DNA of 64,000 nt from Neobacillus sp. Marseille-Q6967 (GTDB lineage Bacteria > Bacillota > Bacilli > Bacillales > Cytobacillaceae): positions 1,837,881-1,901,880 of the forward strand of contig NZ_OX267715.1 in assembly GCF_946151075.1 (NCBI RefSeq), read 5' to 3'. Below the pieces are notes generated by a model. The model made no database searches and was not told the origin of the DNA. It saw only the letters and a list, made by a program, of their open reading frames with translations. A program made the translations under genes and the position numbers. This document shows positions 48,477 through 57,374 of this stretch, piece after piece. Each line of letters starts with the position of its first letter. Position 1 is the first letter of the stretch.

Positions 48477-49583
48477 CTACATCACAATACCGTGTTTGAT
48501 GATTTCTACTTTTACTTTGGGATTAAATTTAATATTCTTAAAATACTCCTTCTGATCTTGCGCTTTCCAGGTTTCGGGATGCAGCGCAATCAGTCTTCTT
48601 CCAATGCCAAATGCATCACAGTTCGCGTCTTGTAATGTTTTAATCACCCTTTTCGCTTCCACAGTAAGCTCTTTTGATAAGACCTTATTTAATCGATCAA
48701 TTTCCTTCGGAACATCCCCTTTTGGGTACTCTTCAACACCAATCTTTAAATTTAGGTTAATCTGAGCGAAAACCTCTCCCTCTTTTACGGTAACCTTTAA
48801 TTTCCTTTTCATATTCTGAACATTAAAGGAAATGTAATTATTCAATATTTCCTTATCCCCATTCACTTGTTTTGTAAATCGTGCGTATTTTCCTTTTTTG
48901 TTATTCAATAGGTTTAGGAGGGTAGCGTCCTGTGGCGGTAAATTTCCGGCATATTTTTTTTCATTCATTAAGGCCAGCCCGACAACTACCACGCTTTTCT
49001 TTTGATTCATTTTAAGATATGGAAGGACGATATCTTCACCTGGGTCCAGCATTTCTGAAGCGAGTGTCTGGATGGTTTGATCTGGAATTAACGAGTTTTC
49101 TTCTGCACTGATTAATGCACCCTGGATATATTCACTAACGTTTTTCTCATGCTTTGGTTTAATATTCAGCAGATCAACCGCTTCTCCTTCGACAACTCCT
49201 AATGTCGCGCCCAAAGAATTCCTCGGGTCTCTCCAAATCACATCTAACGTTTGATAAATTCCCATCCCCGCCATTTTTTCACCGAAAAGGATGAGCTTAT
49301 TTTTCGATGTATCTAAGATTCCGGATATTTCACGGTCAATTTTCAGCCGTCCAGCCCTTGGTGTAGGACCAGTCGCAGAAAATGTTTCACTTTTCACCGA
49401 GGCAAGTGGTCCTCCGGATGCCTCCTCAATGATAGGGATGCTAACTCCTAATAAAATTTCATTTTTCGGAGTTAAATCCAAACTTAAAATCTGGACCAAA
49501 ACCGCATTTTTCATCAGATGCTGATCCCAGCATCCCGAGAGGAACATGCATAAAATTACAACGATTAGCAGTCTGCCTTTCAT
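48477..49583 (-). CDS. gerC: Ger(x)C spore germination lipoprotein
   Basis: 368 residues, C subunit of a GerA-type germinant receptor in the spore inner membrane. Signal peptide ending LSGCW with Cys lipidation site near residue 18, then the conserved N-terminal region ISIPIIEEASGG and a C-terminal GerAC domain with the VKVEIIKHGI end. Overlaps the gerB stop by four bases (ATGA), so translation is coupled. Symbol denotes subunit type; germinant specificity cannot be read. Confidence 0.9.
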   Translation of the reverse strand: MKGRLLIVVILCMFLSGCWDQHLMKNAVLVQILSLDLTPKNEILLGVSIPIIEEASGGPLASVKSETFSATGPTPRAGRLKIDREISGILDTSKNKLILFGEKMAGMGIYQTLDVIWRDPRNSLGATLGVVEGEAVDLLNIKPKHEKNVSEYIQGALISAEENSLIPDQTIQTLASEMLDPGEDIVLPYLKMNQKKSVVVVGLALMNEKKYAGNLPPQDATLLNLLNNKKGKYARFTKQVNGDKEILNNYISFNVQNMKRKLKVTVKEGEVFAQINLNLKIGVEEYPKGDVPKEIDRLNKVLSKELTVEAKRVIKTLQDANCDAFGIGRRLIALHPETWKAQDQKEYFKNIKFNPKVKVEIIKHGIVM

Positions 49584-50680
49584 GCCTTATTCACCACTTC
49601 TTTTTTTGACAAAACCAACGAAAGAATTAAAAGAAAAACAGGTATTAGGACAATAAAAATATAGTGCGTCGGCCCTAGGAATTGATTAAAATGTTCAAAG
49701 TCTCTTTGTTGATCCGGCAATAGTGCTAAAAGTAAATAGACCCCGGCCACCGCCGGGAGAAACGGGGTATGGCGCTTTTTTTTAAAAAGACTTGCCAAGC
49801 CTATTGCTGATAATAATAGCCAGTTCGCAATCGAAGTCGCAACAATGACCAGCCAGAGTGATAAGAAAAATAAATCCGTCCGCTCCAAGACCTGAAATGA
49901 ATAAGCTTTAATCATATACAATATTGGCTCTGGAGTCAGTGCAATATCTGCATTGGTTTCGAAATAGACCAAACTCGCAAATACCATAAAGGTATAATAG
50001 AATGTCACAAAAATATTTGATGTTGTAATCGCCATCAGCTTCTCTTTTCCAGTGGATTGAACAAAAGGATGAATAAAAAGAAAAACTTCAAACCCTAACA
50101 TCGAGAATGCCGCTTCCTTTGAACCGCTCAATATCGGTTGAATGCCATTATTCCCTATCGGAAGAATATAGAGGAAATTCGCATCTTTCATGGTATACAA
50201 AATCAACACGAGCAGGACAATCAGGATTGGGGATACCAGGACATAAAACCTCGCGATACTCGTTAAACCCGCACTGACGATGTAGATGCAGGTGATTAAT
50301 ATTAACACCATGGTGATCCAATTAGGGGTTCGTGGTAATATCCATTTATCGATAAGGTCACTATATCTTGCTAAAACTAAACTCCCTGTTACCATAAAAT
50401 AGAGTGAATAACTGAAGATAAAGAACTTCCCGAGAAAAGTCCCTAATACTTTAGGGAGTATTTGATATAGGGTTGAGGTTGGAAATCTTCTGCAAAGTCC
50501 CCAAAAGACGAAAACAATCCCCTGTGAAATCAGTCCGGCAATTAGAGTTGACATCCAGGCATCCTGTTTGGCTACTGATGCCACATCATGCGGCAGCGAT
50601 AAAATTCCAACACCGATTTGGGCTTGGATAATATAGAAGACTAACTGCTTATTGGTGATCTTATTCCCGTTCAGTTTCAT
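49580..50680 (-). CDS. gerB: GerAB/ArcD/ProY spore germination permease
   Basis: 366 residues, about ten membrane segments of the APC superfamily; holds the germinant-binding pocket by analogy with GerBB/GerAB. N-terminal KITNKQLVFYIIQAQIGVGILSLP is the family signature. ATG at 50680 lies inside the last codons of gerA (20-base overlap). Intact, unlike gerA. Confidence 0.92.
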   Translation of the reverse strand: MKLNGNKITNKQLVFYIIQAQIGVGILSLPHDVASVAKQDAWMSTLIAGLISQGIVFVFWGLCRRFPTSTLYQILPKVLGTFLGKFFIFSYSLYFMVTGSLVLARYSDLIDKWILPRTPNWITMVLILITCIYIVSAGLTSIARFYVLVSPILIVLLVLILYTMKDANFLYILPIGNNGIQPILSGSKEAAFSMLGFEVFLFIHPFVQSTGKEKLMAITTSNIFVTFYYTFMVFASLVYFETNADIALTPEPILYMIKAYSFQVLERTDLFFLSLWLVIVATSIANWLLLSAIGLASLFKKKRHTPFLPAVAGVYLLLALLPDQQRDFEHFNQFLGPTHYIFIVLIPVFLLILSLVLSKKEVVNKA

Positions 50681-52205
50681 TACTCTTCCAGCCCCTTGAT
50701 AAGGATTGCTTTTGCATGATTCTTGGTTTTGAATCGAGCGGACGTGTATTAAATTTCCATAGGGGTAACCTTATAAACGTATCTTTAATATCTTTCAATC
50801 GAAACGGTGCCCAAGGTGCAAAATAAGCTGTACCAAAGGATTCTAGCCTGCATAAATGAGATAAGGTAAACATAAAACCGAACATAATCCCAACAAAACC
50901 AAAGGTTGACGCCAAGAGCATATGGGGAAAACGTAAAAACCGGACGGCATCACTCATTTCTGTGGTTGGGATACTGTAGGCGGCGACGGCGGTAATCGCT
51001 ACTACTACAATCATGGTATTTGAAATAAGACCTGCGCGGACAACCGCATCACCGATAACAAGACCCCCAACAATACCAATGGTTTGACCAATTCTTGATG
51101 GCAGCCGGACCCCTGCTTCACGAATCAATTCAATCGTCAATTCCATCACCAGTGCTTCAATTAACGGCGGAAAGGGAATATTTCTGATGGAACTAACAAC
51201 AGGAAGAACTAAATCGTCCGGCAGTACTTCAAAATGAAAACCAATCACCGCAATGTAAAATGCCGGTAAGTTAACCGCTATGATTATACTTACAAGCCTC
51301 ATCGCGCGGATAAACGATCCAATCATCCAGCGTGAATTATAATCATCAGGTGATTGAAAAAAGGCAAAGAATGTAACAGGTATGAGTAAACAAGAAGGAT
51401 TTCCCTCCATAAAAACAGCCACTCTGCCCTCGTTCAAATGACCGATTACACGATCCACCCTTTCGGTTGTTAGAATCTGCGGAAAAGGTGACTAGGTTGA
51501 GTCTTCTACTAATTCTTGAAGATATCCGATACTAGGGATATGGTCCAAGGAAATATGTTCCACCCTGCGTTTGAATTCGCTAATTATTTCTTTGTTTGCA
51601 AGATTTTTTAGATAAACCATGCTAATCTTGGTTTGAATTTGCTCACCCACTGTTAAATGTTCCATGGTCAGGTCTGACGTTCTGATCGATTTCCTCACTA
51701 AATGAAGATTCGTCATAAGGTTTTCAATAAATCCTTCATGGGATCCCTGAATAATTTGTTCATTACTAGGTTCCATAACGGCACGGTCTCTGCTGATTGT
51801 CACTTCCAGCATGTAGAATTGTTGGTCCCCCTCAAAAATAACGACACAGGCTCCGTTTAAAAGTGCTTTTTCAGCCTTGATTAGGTTTTCTGATTTCTGA
51901 AAGGTAGATTTAAGTACATTTTCAAACTCGTTTTCCTCCGCTTCCATAACGGGCTTTAAAATTACATTATGAATTTTATCTTTATCCGCCATCGTATTTA
52001 AAGATACAAGGATTCCACGGTTATTTCTGACCTTAAATTCCTTAATCATTAAATCATCGGAACCGGAAAATGTATCTTTAAAAAAAGCAATATTTTCGTC
52101 TATCAATGGATACACCTTTCTAAACGATTGAGACTCCTGCCTAGAAGGAACTGGTTTGGAGTCTTTTTTCATGAAGTTTTTGAAAACCTGTAAAAAGAGT
52201 TTCAT
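50661..52205 (-). pseudogene. gerA: GerA-family germinant receptor A subunit, interrupted by an in-frame TAG
   Basis: 514 codons in a single frame. Part 1 (51492-52205) is the soluble N-terminal domain ending SIGYLQELVEDST; part 2 runs to 50661 with the four-to-five-segment membrane domain (VIGHLNEGRVAVFMEGNPSCLLIPVTFF, RLPSRIGQTIGIVGGLVIG). Between them the frame reads TAG-SPFPQILTTERVD: the codon at 51492-51494 replaces an aromatic residue normally seen there. The rest is as expected for GerAA (about 480-540). ATG at 52205 behind TGGAGT. Loss of A would disable this receptor, while gerB and gerC remain open. Confidence 0.87.
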
Positions 52206-52291
52206 TTTTTTACTCCATTTGAATGTTTTTCCATTACTTTCCCCTGAAATTGGTAAAACTATGTCAAACGTTTTAGCGGAGGTTTACTAAT

Positions 52292-52840
52292 TTGAATCTG
52301 TTAACGACAGAACAATGGGATGAAGTTTTATGGGACAGGGTTAAGGATATATATAATGAGGCATTTGGAGAAGGGAAGCCTGAAAGAATCATCCGAAATA
52401 TGTTTGAGAAACACCTTTGTTCTCTGCATGTGGCCATGTTAGGAGATGCAGCGGTTGCGGTCGCGGTTACTGGTTCAATTAAAGGATCTCGAATTTTAAT
52501 AATTGAATATCTCGCAGTACGGGTCGACTTTCGAGGTCTTGGAATCGGTAAAGACTTTGTTAAAAAAATAAAAGAGTGTGCTGTTCTAGAGGCAGAGTAT
52601 GATTTCATCCTTCTTGAAGCTGAATGTGAGAATACTCCTGAAAACCTTAGCCGAATCTACTTCTGGGAAAAGTGTGGTTTTAAACGTATTGATGACTATA
52701 TCCACCATTATATTTGGGTTCCCGAACCGTATATCGCGATGGTTCTTGGCCTGCATAACGACTATAAGATACCAGATTCCGGTAAAACCTTATTCAAGTA
52801 CATCGAGAAATTCCATAAAAAATCCTTTCAACAAAAGTAA
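52292..52840 (+). CDS. GNAT-family N-acetyltransferase
   Basis: 182 residues; TTG at 52292 with GCGGAGG nine bases before. Acetyl-CoA loop in YLAVRVDFRGLGIGKDFVKKI near 75-95, followed by LEAECENTPENLSRIYFWEKCGFKRI, typical of the fold's C-terminal half. Substrate unknown. Divergent from the ger operon and monocistronic. Confidence 0.88.
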   Translation: MNLLTTEQWDEVLWDRVKDIYNEAFGEGKPERIIRNMFEKHLCSLHVAMLGDAAVAVAVTGSIKGSRILIIEYLAVRVDFRGLGIGKDFVKKIKECAVLEAEYDFILLEAECENTPENLSRIYFWEKCGFKRIDDYIHHYIWVPEPYIAMVLGLHNDYKIPDSGKTLFKYIEKFHKKSFQQK

Positions 52841-52852
52841 AAAATTCTTTAG

Positions 52853-52910
52853 AACAAAAAAACACCACCAATATGTCGATGGATTTACATACGACCCTGG
52901 TGGTGTTTAT
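52853..52910. terminator. Bidirectional terminator after the GNAT gene and the DUF2187-like gene
   Basis: AACACCACCA / TGGTGGTGTT arms (52861-52870, 52898-52907) with a run of A before and T after. Confidence 0.75.
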
Positions 52911-52955
52911 GTGCTCTTACTTGCTCGTTTTTATCTACATTTTTTCTAAATAGCA

Positions 52956-53135
52956 TTACTTCTTTTTAATTTTGTAATTCTTGTGATTCACGATGGTTGT
53001 AAGTGGTTCATCTTTCACTTTTGAATAACCGTATTGAACGATAACAGAATTTTCTCTAACGCCCGTAATCGTTCCTTCATAAGATTCCCCATCACGTTTA
53101 AAAGAAATCACATCACCAATATTTGCTGTTTCCAT
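52956..53135 (-). CDS. DUF2187-like (YkvS) small protein
   Basis: 59 residues; ATG at 53135 behind AAGGGTGAT, stop at 52956. A single small beta-barrel of KOW/SH3 kind: IGDVISFKRDGESYEGTITGV then ENSVIVQYG and a basic C-terminus ending KIKKK. Matches the small YkvS/DUF2187 proteins of Bacillus, of unknown role but probably nucleic-acid or ribosome associated by fold. Confidence 0.8.
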   Translation of the reverse strand: METANIGDVISFKRDGESYEGTITGVRENSVIVQYGYSKVKDEPLTTIVNHKNYKIKKK

Positions 53136-53263
53136 TATTTTATCACCCTTTTTTTATAATACCCAGGGTGAGTAAATGAAATACTCGCTTGTTTCCGTTT
53201 GTGGATCATTACTACGAATTCCTTTTTGAAACTCAATGACTGCCTTAAAGATGCCCTGTGTTT

Positions 53264-53443
53264 TTAACCTTTGAGGTACAGTAAAACAATTAGAAAAATG
53301 ATGAGCCCAATTAAGAAAATAGGGCCAACACCTGAACTGTATACGATGTAGATTTTAACATGAAGAATCACATTCACAATTAGGATAACTAGTAAGCAAA
53401 AAAGCAATATAATCACTAACTCTACATTTTTATTCCTATTCAA
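53264..53443 (-). CDS. Small two-segment membrane protein
   Basis: 59 residues from a TTG at 53443 with AAGGGG eight bases before. Short polar start (NRNKNVE), two hydrophobic segments (about 9-27 and 38-56) with a short Tyr/Ser loop, ending LKG. Hydropathy and ribosome site favour a real gene; no family assigned. About 130 bases upstream of the DUF2187-like gene on the same strand. Confidence 0.5.
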   Translation of the reverse strand: MNRNKNVELVIILLFCLLVILIVNVILHVKIYIVYSSGVGPIFLIGLIIFLIVLLYLKG

Positions 53444-53579
53444 AGAATCAGACCCCTTCTAGACGCAGCTTTAGTAGGGAAACTCGATGTAACTTGTCTT
53501 ATTCTTTCGGTCTTAATATAATTATTTTTCTTTCACATGAATTATTCCAACCTTTACGAACCCCGTTTCCAACATTTCC

Positions 53580-53624
53580 TATATAAAAACCTCGTCACAA
53601 TTATGTGAACGAGGTTTTGTTTTT
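53580..53624 (-). terminator. Terminator of the nitronate monooxygenase gene
   Basis: AAAACCTCG / CGAGGTTTT with inner TCACA / TGTGA arms; T run on the minus strand. Confidence 0.85.
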
Positions 53625-53634
53625 AATAGTTGAA

Positions 53635-54609
53635 TTAAGCAAATACTTGACTCGTTTTCATTAACTTCTCTCGTGCAGCAATATACTCTTGATGAAGCTT
53701 TTCGACGTATGCTGCTGTACTTGTGATTTCATTGATGACGCCAATTCCCTGGCCGCTTCCCCAAATATCCTTCCATGCCTTCGCCTTGCCATCTCCACCA
53801 AAATTCATTTTCGAAGGATCACTTTCTGGAAGTGCATTCGGGTCCAAACCGGCAGCCCGAATGGACGGAGCAAGATAGTTACCATGAACACCGGTAAATA
53901 GATTGCTATTTACGATATCATCTGAGCTGCTTTCTACAATAGCTTGTTTATATTCATCAACAGCCCTTGCTTCGTGCGTCGCAATGAATGGCGAACCAAT
54001 ATAAGCAAAATCAGCACCAATAGCTTGAGCAGCAAGAATCGCGTTTCCGTTGGCAATCGACCCCGACAGCGCTAATGGTCCATCGAACCACTGACGGATT
54101 TCTTGAATCAATGCAAACGGGCTCTTGTCACCAGCATGACCGCCAGCACCTGCGGCCACCGCAATCAAACCATCTGCTCCTTTATCAATGGCTTTATGCG
54201 CAAATTTGTTATTAATCACATCGTGAAAAACAATACCTCCATAGCTGTGTGCAGCAACATTGATTTCTTCACGAGCACCTAGTGACGTAATGATAATGGG
54301 AACCTTATATTTTACACATAATTCCATATCATGTTCAAGTCGGTCATTGGTCTTGTGGACAATTTGATTAATCGCAAACGGCGCTGCTGGTCGTTCTGGA
54401 TTACGTGCATTGTAGGCTGCAAGCTCTTCTGTGATTTCTGCCAGCCACTCATCCAACTGCGATGCCGGCCTTGCGTTCAGCGCTGGCATGGAACCCACGA
54501 TTCCCGCCTTACATTGTTCAATCACGAGCTTTGGATTACTAATAATAAAAAGTGGTGACCCGATAACAGGAAACCTCAAATTTTTAAGGATCGACGGAAC
54601 TTTCCCCAT
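53635..54609 (-). CDS. Nitronate monooxygenase (2-nitropropane dioxygenase family)
   Basis: 324 residues from the ATG at 54609, which has GGAGGAAGGG before it; the ATG at 54633 would add MMNGGRVH, encoded by the ribosome site itself. FMN TIM-barrel: PVIGSPLFIIS near the start, AGIVGSMPALNARP, VAAGAGGHAGDKSPFALI, and LSGSIANGNAILAAQAIGADFAYIGSPF for phosphate binding. Oxidises alkyl nitronates. Upstream unit unclear; stands alone here. Confidence 0.92.
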   Translation of the reverse strand: MGKVPSILKNLRFPVIGSPLFIISNPKLVIEQCKAGIVGSMPALNARPASQLDEWLAEITEELAAYNARNPERPAAPFAINQIVHKTNDRLEHDMELCVKYKVPIIITSLGAREEINVAAHSYGGIVFHDVINNKFAHKAIDKGADGLIAVAAGAGGHAGDKSPFALIQEIRQWFDGPLALSGSIANGNAILAAQAIGADFAYIGSPFIATHEARAVDEYKQAIVESSSDDIVNSNLFTGVHGNYLAPSIRAAGLDPNALPESDPSKMNFGGDGKAKAWKDIWGSGQGIGVINEITSTAAYVEKLHQEYIAAREKLMKTSQVFA

Positions 54610-54783
54610 ATGTACCCTTCCTCCATTCATCATTAAAGATTAATAGTTTACATGTATTTAAGTGAAAACTGTCTACTAGCTTATCAAAAAATTTACCATA
54701 TTTATGAAAACGTAGTCAATTTATTTCAGAAATTTTAAAAGAATTTGATAATAATAATTTCGCTGATTGATTGAATTATACAG

Positions 54784-54902
54784 GAACGTCCGTTTCCTGC
54801 ATATGGCGGACAAAATTCACCGGTAAATTCATCAAAATATCCTTCAGCCTCTTATAAAGGACAAACCATCCTATAAATTCATCGAAATCTCCTTCATTTA
54901 GT
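54784..54902 (-). repeat. Degenerate copies of the 52-bp palindromic repeat
   Basis: On the minus strand, TTTGTCC-type core starts lie about 50-51 bases apart, with spacers ending GGATGG or GGTGAA before the next TTTGTCC, and core right halves AAGGAGATTT and AAGGATATTT. The pattern (core about 31-33 bases, linker 19) equals that of the 38.5-39.2 kb array, with dyads partly decayed. One partial, one complete and one altered unit are visible. Confidence 0.65.
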
Positions 54903-55268
54903 CTATATACACGAATCTAGCAAACTCATCTGTATAGGTTCTCATAAAGTATCGACTATAGATAGTCGCCTCATATAACACTTCCTGCTCTTCGTTTTGG
55001 TCAAAGCGGCTAATATCACCATCAATGGTTCTAATGAGCTGAAATTCCATTAACATTTTCATCGCTCTTATTAAAGATTTACGGTGTGTATAGAGTGTCC
55101 AGTCCAAAGCAAAATCGCCGAGATAATCCGCTTGGATCTCCTGACATAGTTCGGAGAGCAGAAACTGTTCATCTACTGCCTTCCCTTCTAAAAATCTTGA
55201 ATACCCATCCATGCTTCCGGTTCGACTGGAATTTTTTCCAATTTAATAAAATGTTGGTGGACGATTAA
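54898..55268 (-). pseudogene. Decayed TIGR02678 (DUF2398) family gene
   Basis: Fragment of a large protein from a four-gene condensin-like cluster (TIGR02677-TIGR02680). The frame 54898-55212 encodes FLEGKAVDEQFLLSELC, ALDWTLYTHRKSLIR and QNEEQEVLYEATIYSRYFMRTY, blocks I recognise from that family. Just upstream, another frame (55190-55268) reads IVHQHFIKLEKIPVEPEAWMG, the preceding family block, joined after an internal deletion near 55195. N- and C-terminal regions are missing and no partner genes remain. The 3' end runs into repeat relics at 54784-54902. Confidence 0.75.
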
Positions 55269-55273
55269 ACATG

Positions 55274-55309
55274 TAAAAAAATAGGGATGTACCAAAATGA
55301 GTACACCCC
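55274..55309 (-). terminator. Terminator of the 5'-nucleotidase gene
   Basis: GGGATGTAC / GTACACCCC hairpin (55284-55309), then TATTTTTTT on the minus strand. It separates the nucleotidase from the decayed gene. Confidence 0.75.
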
Positions 55310-55417
55310 CTAAGAAAATATTCTATTCTATTAACATCTTTTACATCACTTTTTAAACACTTGCGGGTTAAAGCCCACTAACAAATTTCTATTTTATATT
55401 TGAATCATTCGATACCT

Positions 55418-57214
55418 TTAATATTGAACTTTTTGTATTCTATTATCATTGCTATACGAGAAAGGTTGCGGCTGCGCCTTTATAAAGTCTACAAGAGCAT
55501 CCAAGTCGACAGGACCAACCTGTTTATTTTGGGCTTGGTTAAAAACTGTAAATCCGTCTCCTCCTCCAGCAAGGAAGGCATTAGCCGTAACCGTATACGA
55601 TTGATTGGAATTTAATTCTGATCCGTCTTGCAGCTGGACATTTATAACCTTCTTCCCTGCCGGCTGGTTTGCATCCCACGTATAAGTAATCCCTGAAATT
55701 TGAAGCATCGTTACATTCTTTCCCCATTGTTGATTCAATACATCGATAATTTGCTGGCCTGTCATCGTCATTTTAACTAGATCATTATTAAACGGTTGGA
55801 CTGTATAGATTTCACCCCATGTGATATCGCCTGCGTCTATGTCTGCTCTTATTCCGCCCGGATTCATAAACGCAATGTCTGTTTTCATTGCCTGTCTTTG
55901 TGCATCTGCAATTAAATTTCCAAGTACAGATTCACCATTTTCGTTCCTTAAGGCTGTTAGGCCTACAGATGTCGAACCTACTACACGATTGACAATCGGC
56001 TCAACCTTTTCTTCATAGCTGGCAAGCATCTGTGAAATTTCAAGGTCAGGCTCCATTCCTTCTTGGAAAGTGGTAACCACTTCCGCTGTTTTTGTCACAA
56101 TGTCTTTTGTTTTTGGATCAATTTCGATGTCAACATCAGAAAAGGCAGTTCCATAGGAATATGATTGAACAAGTAATTTATTATCCACCACTGCATTCAT
56201 ATGAGCATGATTATGAGCTCCAAATATAATATCTACTTCATCATCGACACCGTTTGCGAAGTCCACTATTTCTCCAGTCGGATTTTCTCCATTTGCCCCT
56301 GAAGAACCTGGGTTATGGGCAAGAACAACAATCGATTTAACACCTTGTTGTTTGATTTCAGTTGCGTAACGGTTGATGGCTTCCACTTCATCGGTAAACT
56401 TTAATCCCGCAACTCCGCTTGGCACCACAATGGAAGGCGTTTCGGAATAAACAACCCCAATAAAGGCAATTGGCATTCCATTTACTTTGATAATTTTATA
56501 CGGAGAAAGTACTGGCTCCCCAGTCTTTTCACTTACCACATTTGCAGCAACCCATGGAAAATCGCTTCCTGCAAAATTTCCGGTTCTTTCATGAGGACCA
56601 CCATTGATCAACCGAAGAAGCTCATCGATACCTTCGTCAAATTCATGATTTCCGACGGTCCCGATATCAAATCCTAGTTTATTAAGGATTTCAATGGTAG
56701 GCTCATCTTGTAAAAGGGCTGAAACTGGAGGACTTGCCCCCACCATATCCCCTGTTTGGATGAGAAGGGTATTTTTATTTTCTGCTTCTCTTTGTTTTAA
56801 ATAGGCTGCTAAATAGTCCGCCCGTCCGACTTGCTTGCCAGCCACTTTACGGCTCACGTTTAACTGTCCGTGCAGATCATTAATCCCTAAAAGCTGCACC
56901 TGGATAAACCTGTTATTTGGAGCAAGCTTCTGTTTTTTAGCCTTATTTACTTCCGGACGATTATGGATATGTCCATGGTATTCCTCTGATGAGCCTTGAA
57001 CACCCATTACTTTCCGGGTTGCCCCTTGCCCATTTCCATTCTGTGCATCCGTTGGATTATTTGTTCTTTGGATGTTGGTCCCAGTATTGTTTGTTGACAT
57101 CTTCTCTACATTTTCTTGGTTCTGATCTCGATTGTCTGCAGCATGATCATTCCCTGCGCATCCAACTAAACTAAAGATGATTAGAGAAACAAGCATTCGA
57201 TACATCCATTTCAT
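55418..57214 (-). CDS. 5'-nucleotidase / cyclic phosphodiesterase lipoprotein (UshA-like)
   Basis: 598 residues. Lipoprotein signal with lipobox LVGC near residue 19, a polar linker to about 95, a calcineurin-like metallophosphatase domain (LLGINDLHGQLN, QTGDMVGASPP, GNHEFDE, FGAHNHAHMNA) and the C-terminal 5_nucleotid_C domain (MNPGGIRADIDAG, QPFNNDLVKMTMTGQQI). Anchored outside the membrane; releases phosphate and nucleosides for uptake, fitting the phosphate genes nearby. ATG at 57214 behind AAGGAGGAG. Confidence 0.94.
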   Translation of the reverse strand: MKWMYRMLVSLIIFSLVGCAGNDHAADNRDQNQENVEKMSTNNTGTNIQRTNNPTDAQNGNGQGATRKVMGVQGSSEEYHGHIHNRPEVNKAKKQKLAPNNRFIQVQLLGINDLHGQLNVSRKVAGKQVGRADYLAAYLKQREAENKNTLLIQTGDMVGASPPVSALLQDEPTIEILNKLGFDIGTVGNHEFDEGIDELLRLINGGPHERTGNFAGSDFPWVAANVVSEKTGEPVLSPYKIIKVNGMPIAFIGVVYSETPSIVVPSGVAGLKFTDEVEAINRYATEIKQQGVKSIVVLAHNPGSSGANGENPTGEIVDFANGVDDEVDIIFGAHNHAHMNAVVDNKLLVQSYSYGTAFSDVDIEIDPKTKDIVTKTAEVVTTFQEGMEPDLEISQMLASYEEKVEPIVNRVVGSTSVGLTALRNENGESVLGNLIADAQRQAMKTDIAFMNPGGIRADIDAGDITWGEIYTVQPFNNDLVKMTMTGQQIIDVLNQQWGKNVTMLQISGITYTWDANQPAGKKVINVQLQDGSELNSNQSYTVTANAFLAGGGDGFTVFNQAQNKQVGPVDLDALVDFIKAQPQPFSYSNDNRIQKVQY

Positions 57215-57333
57215 ACCTTACTCCTCCTTTTATAATGAAATATTTAACTTTTGGTATTTTTTGTTTAATAAATATATCTATACATTTTAAAAGGGAATAA
57301 ACTTTTGCTGTTTATTTAGTAGCCCCGTACAAA

Positions 57334-57366
57334 TAGAAAACCCTATTAGCTTTTAGCTAATAGGGT
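57334..57366 (-). terminator. Terminator of the SEC-C gene
   Basis: Perfect 12-base arms ACCCTATTAGCT / AGCTAATAGGGT, then TTTTC on the minus strand. Confidence 0.85.
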
Positions 57367-57374
57367 ATAATCGG

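Noticed and set aside
51492..51494. Pyrrolysine or programmed read-through at the gerA TAG
   Set aside because: No pyl genes or read-through signals are visible and other genes here end normally in TAG; a point lesion or base error is simpler.
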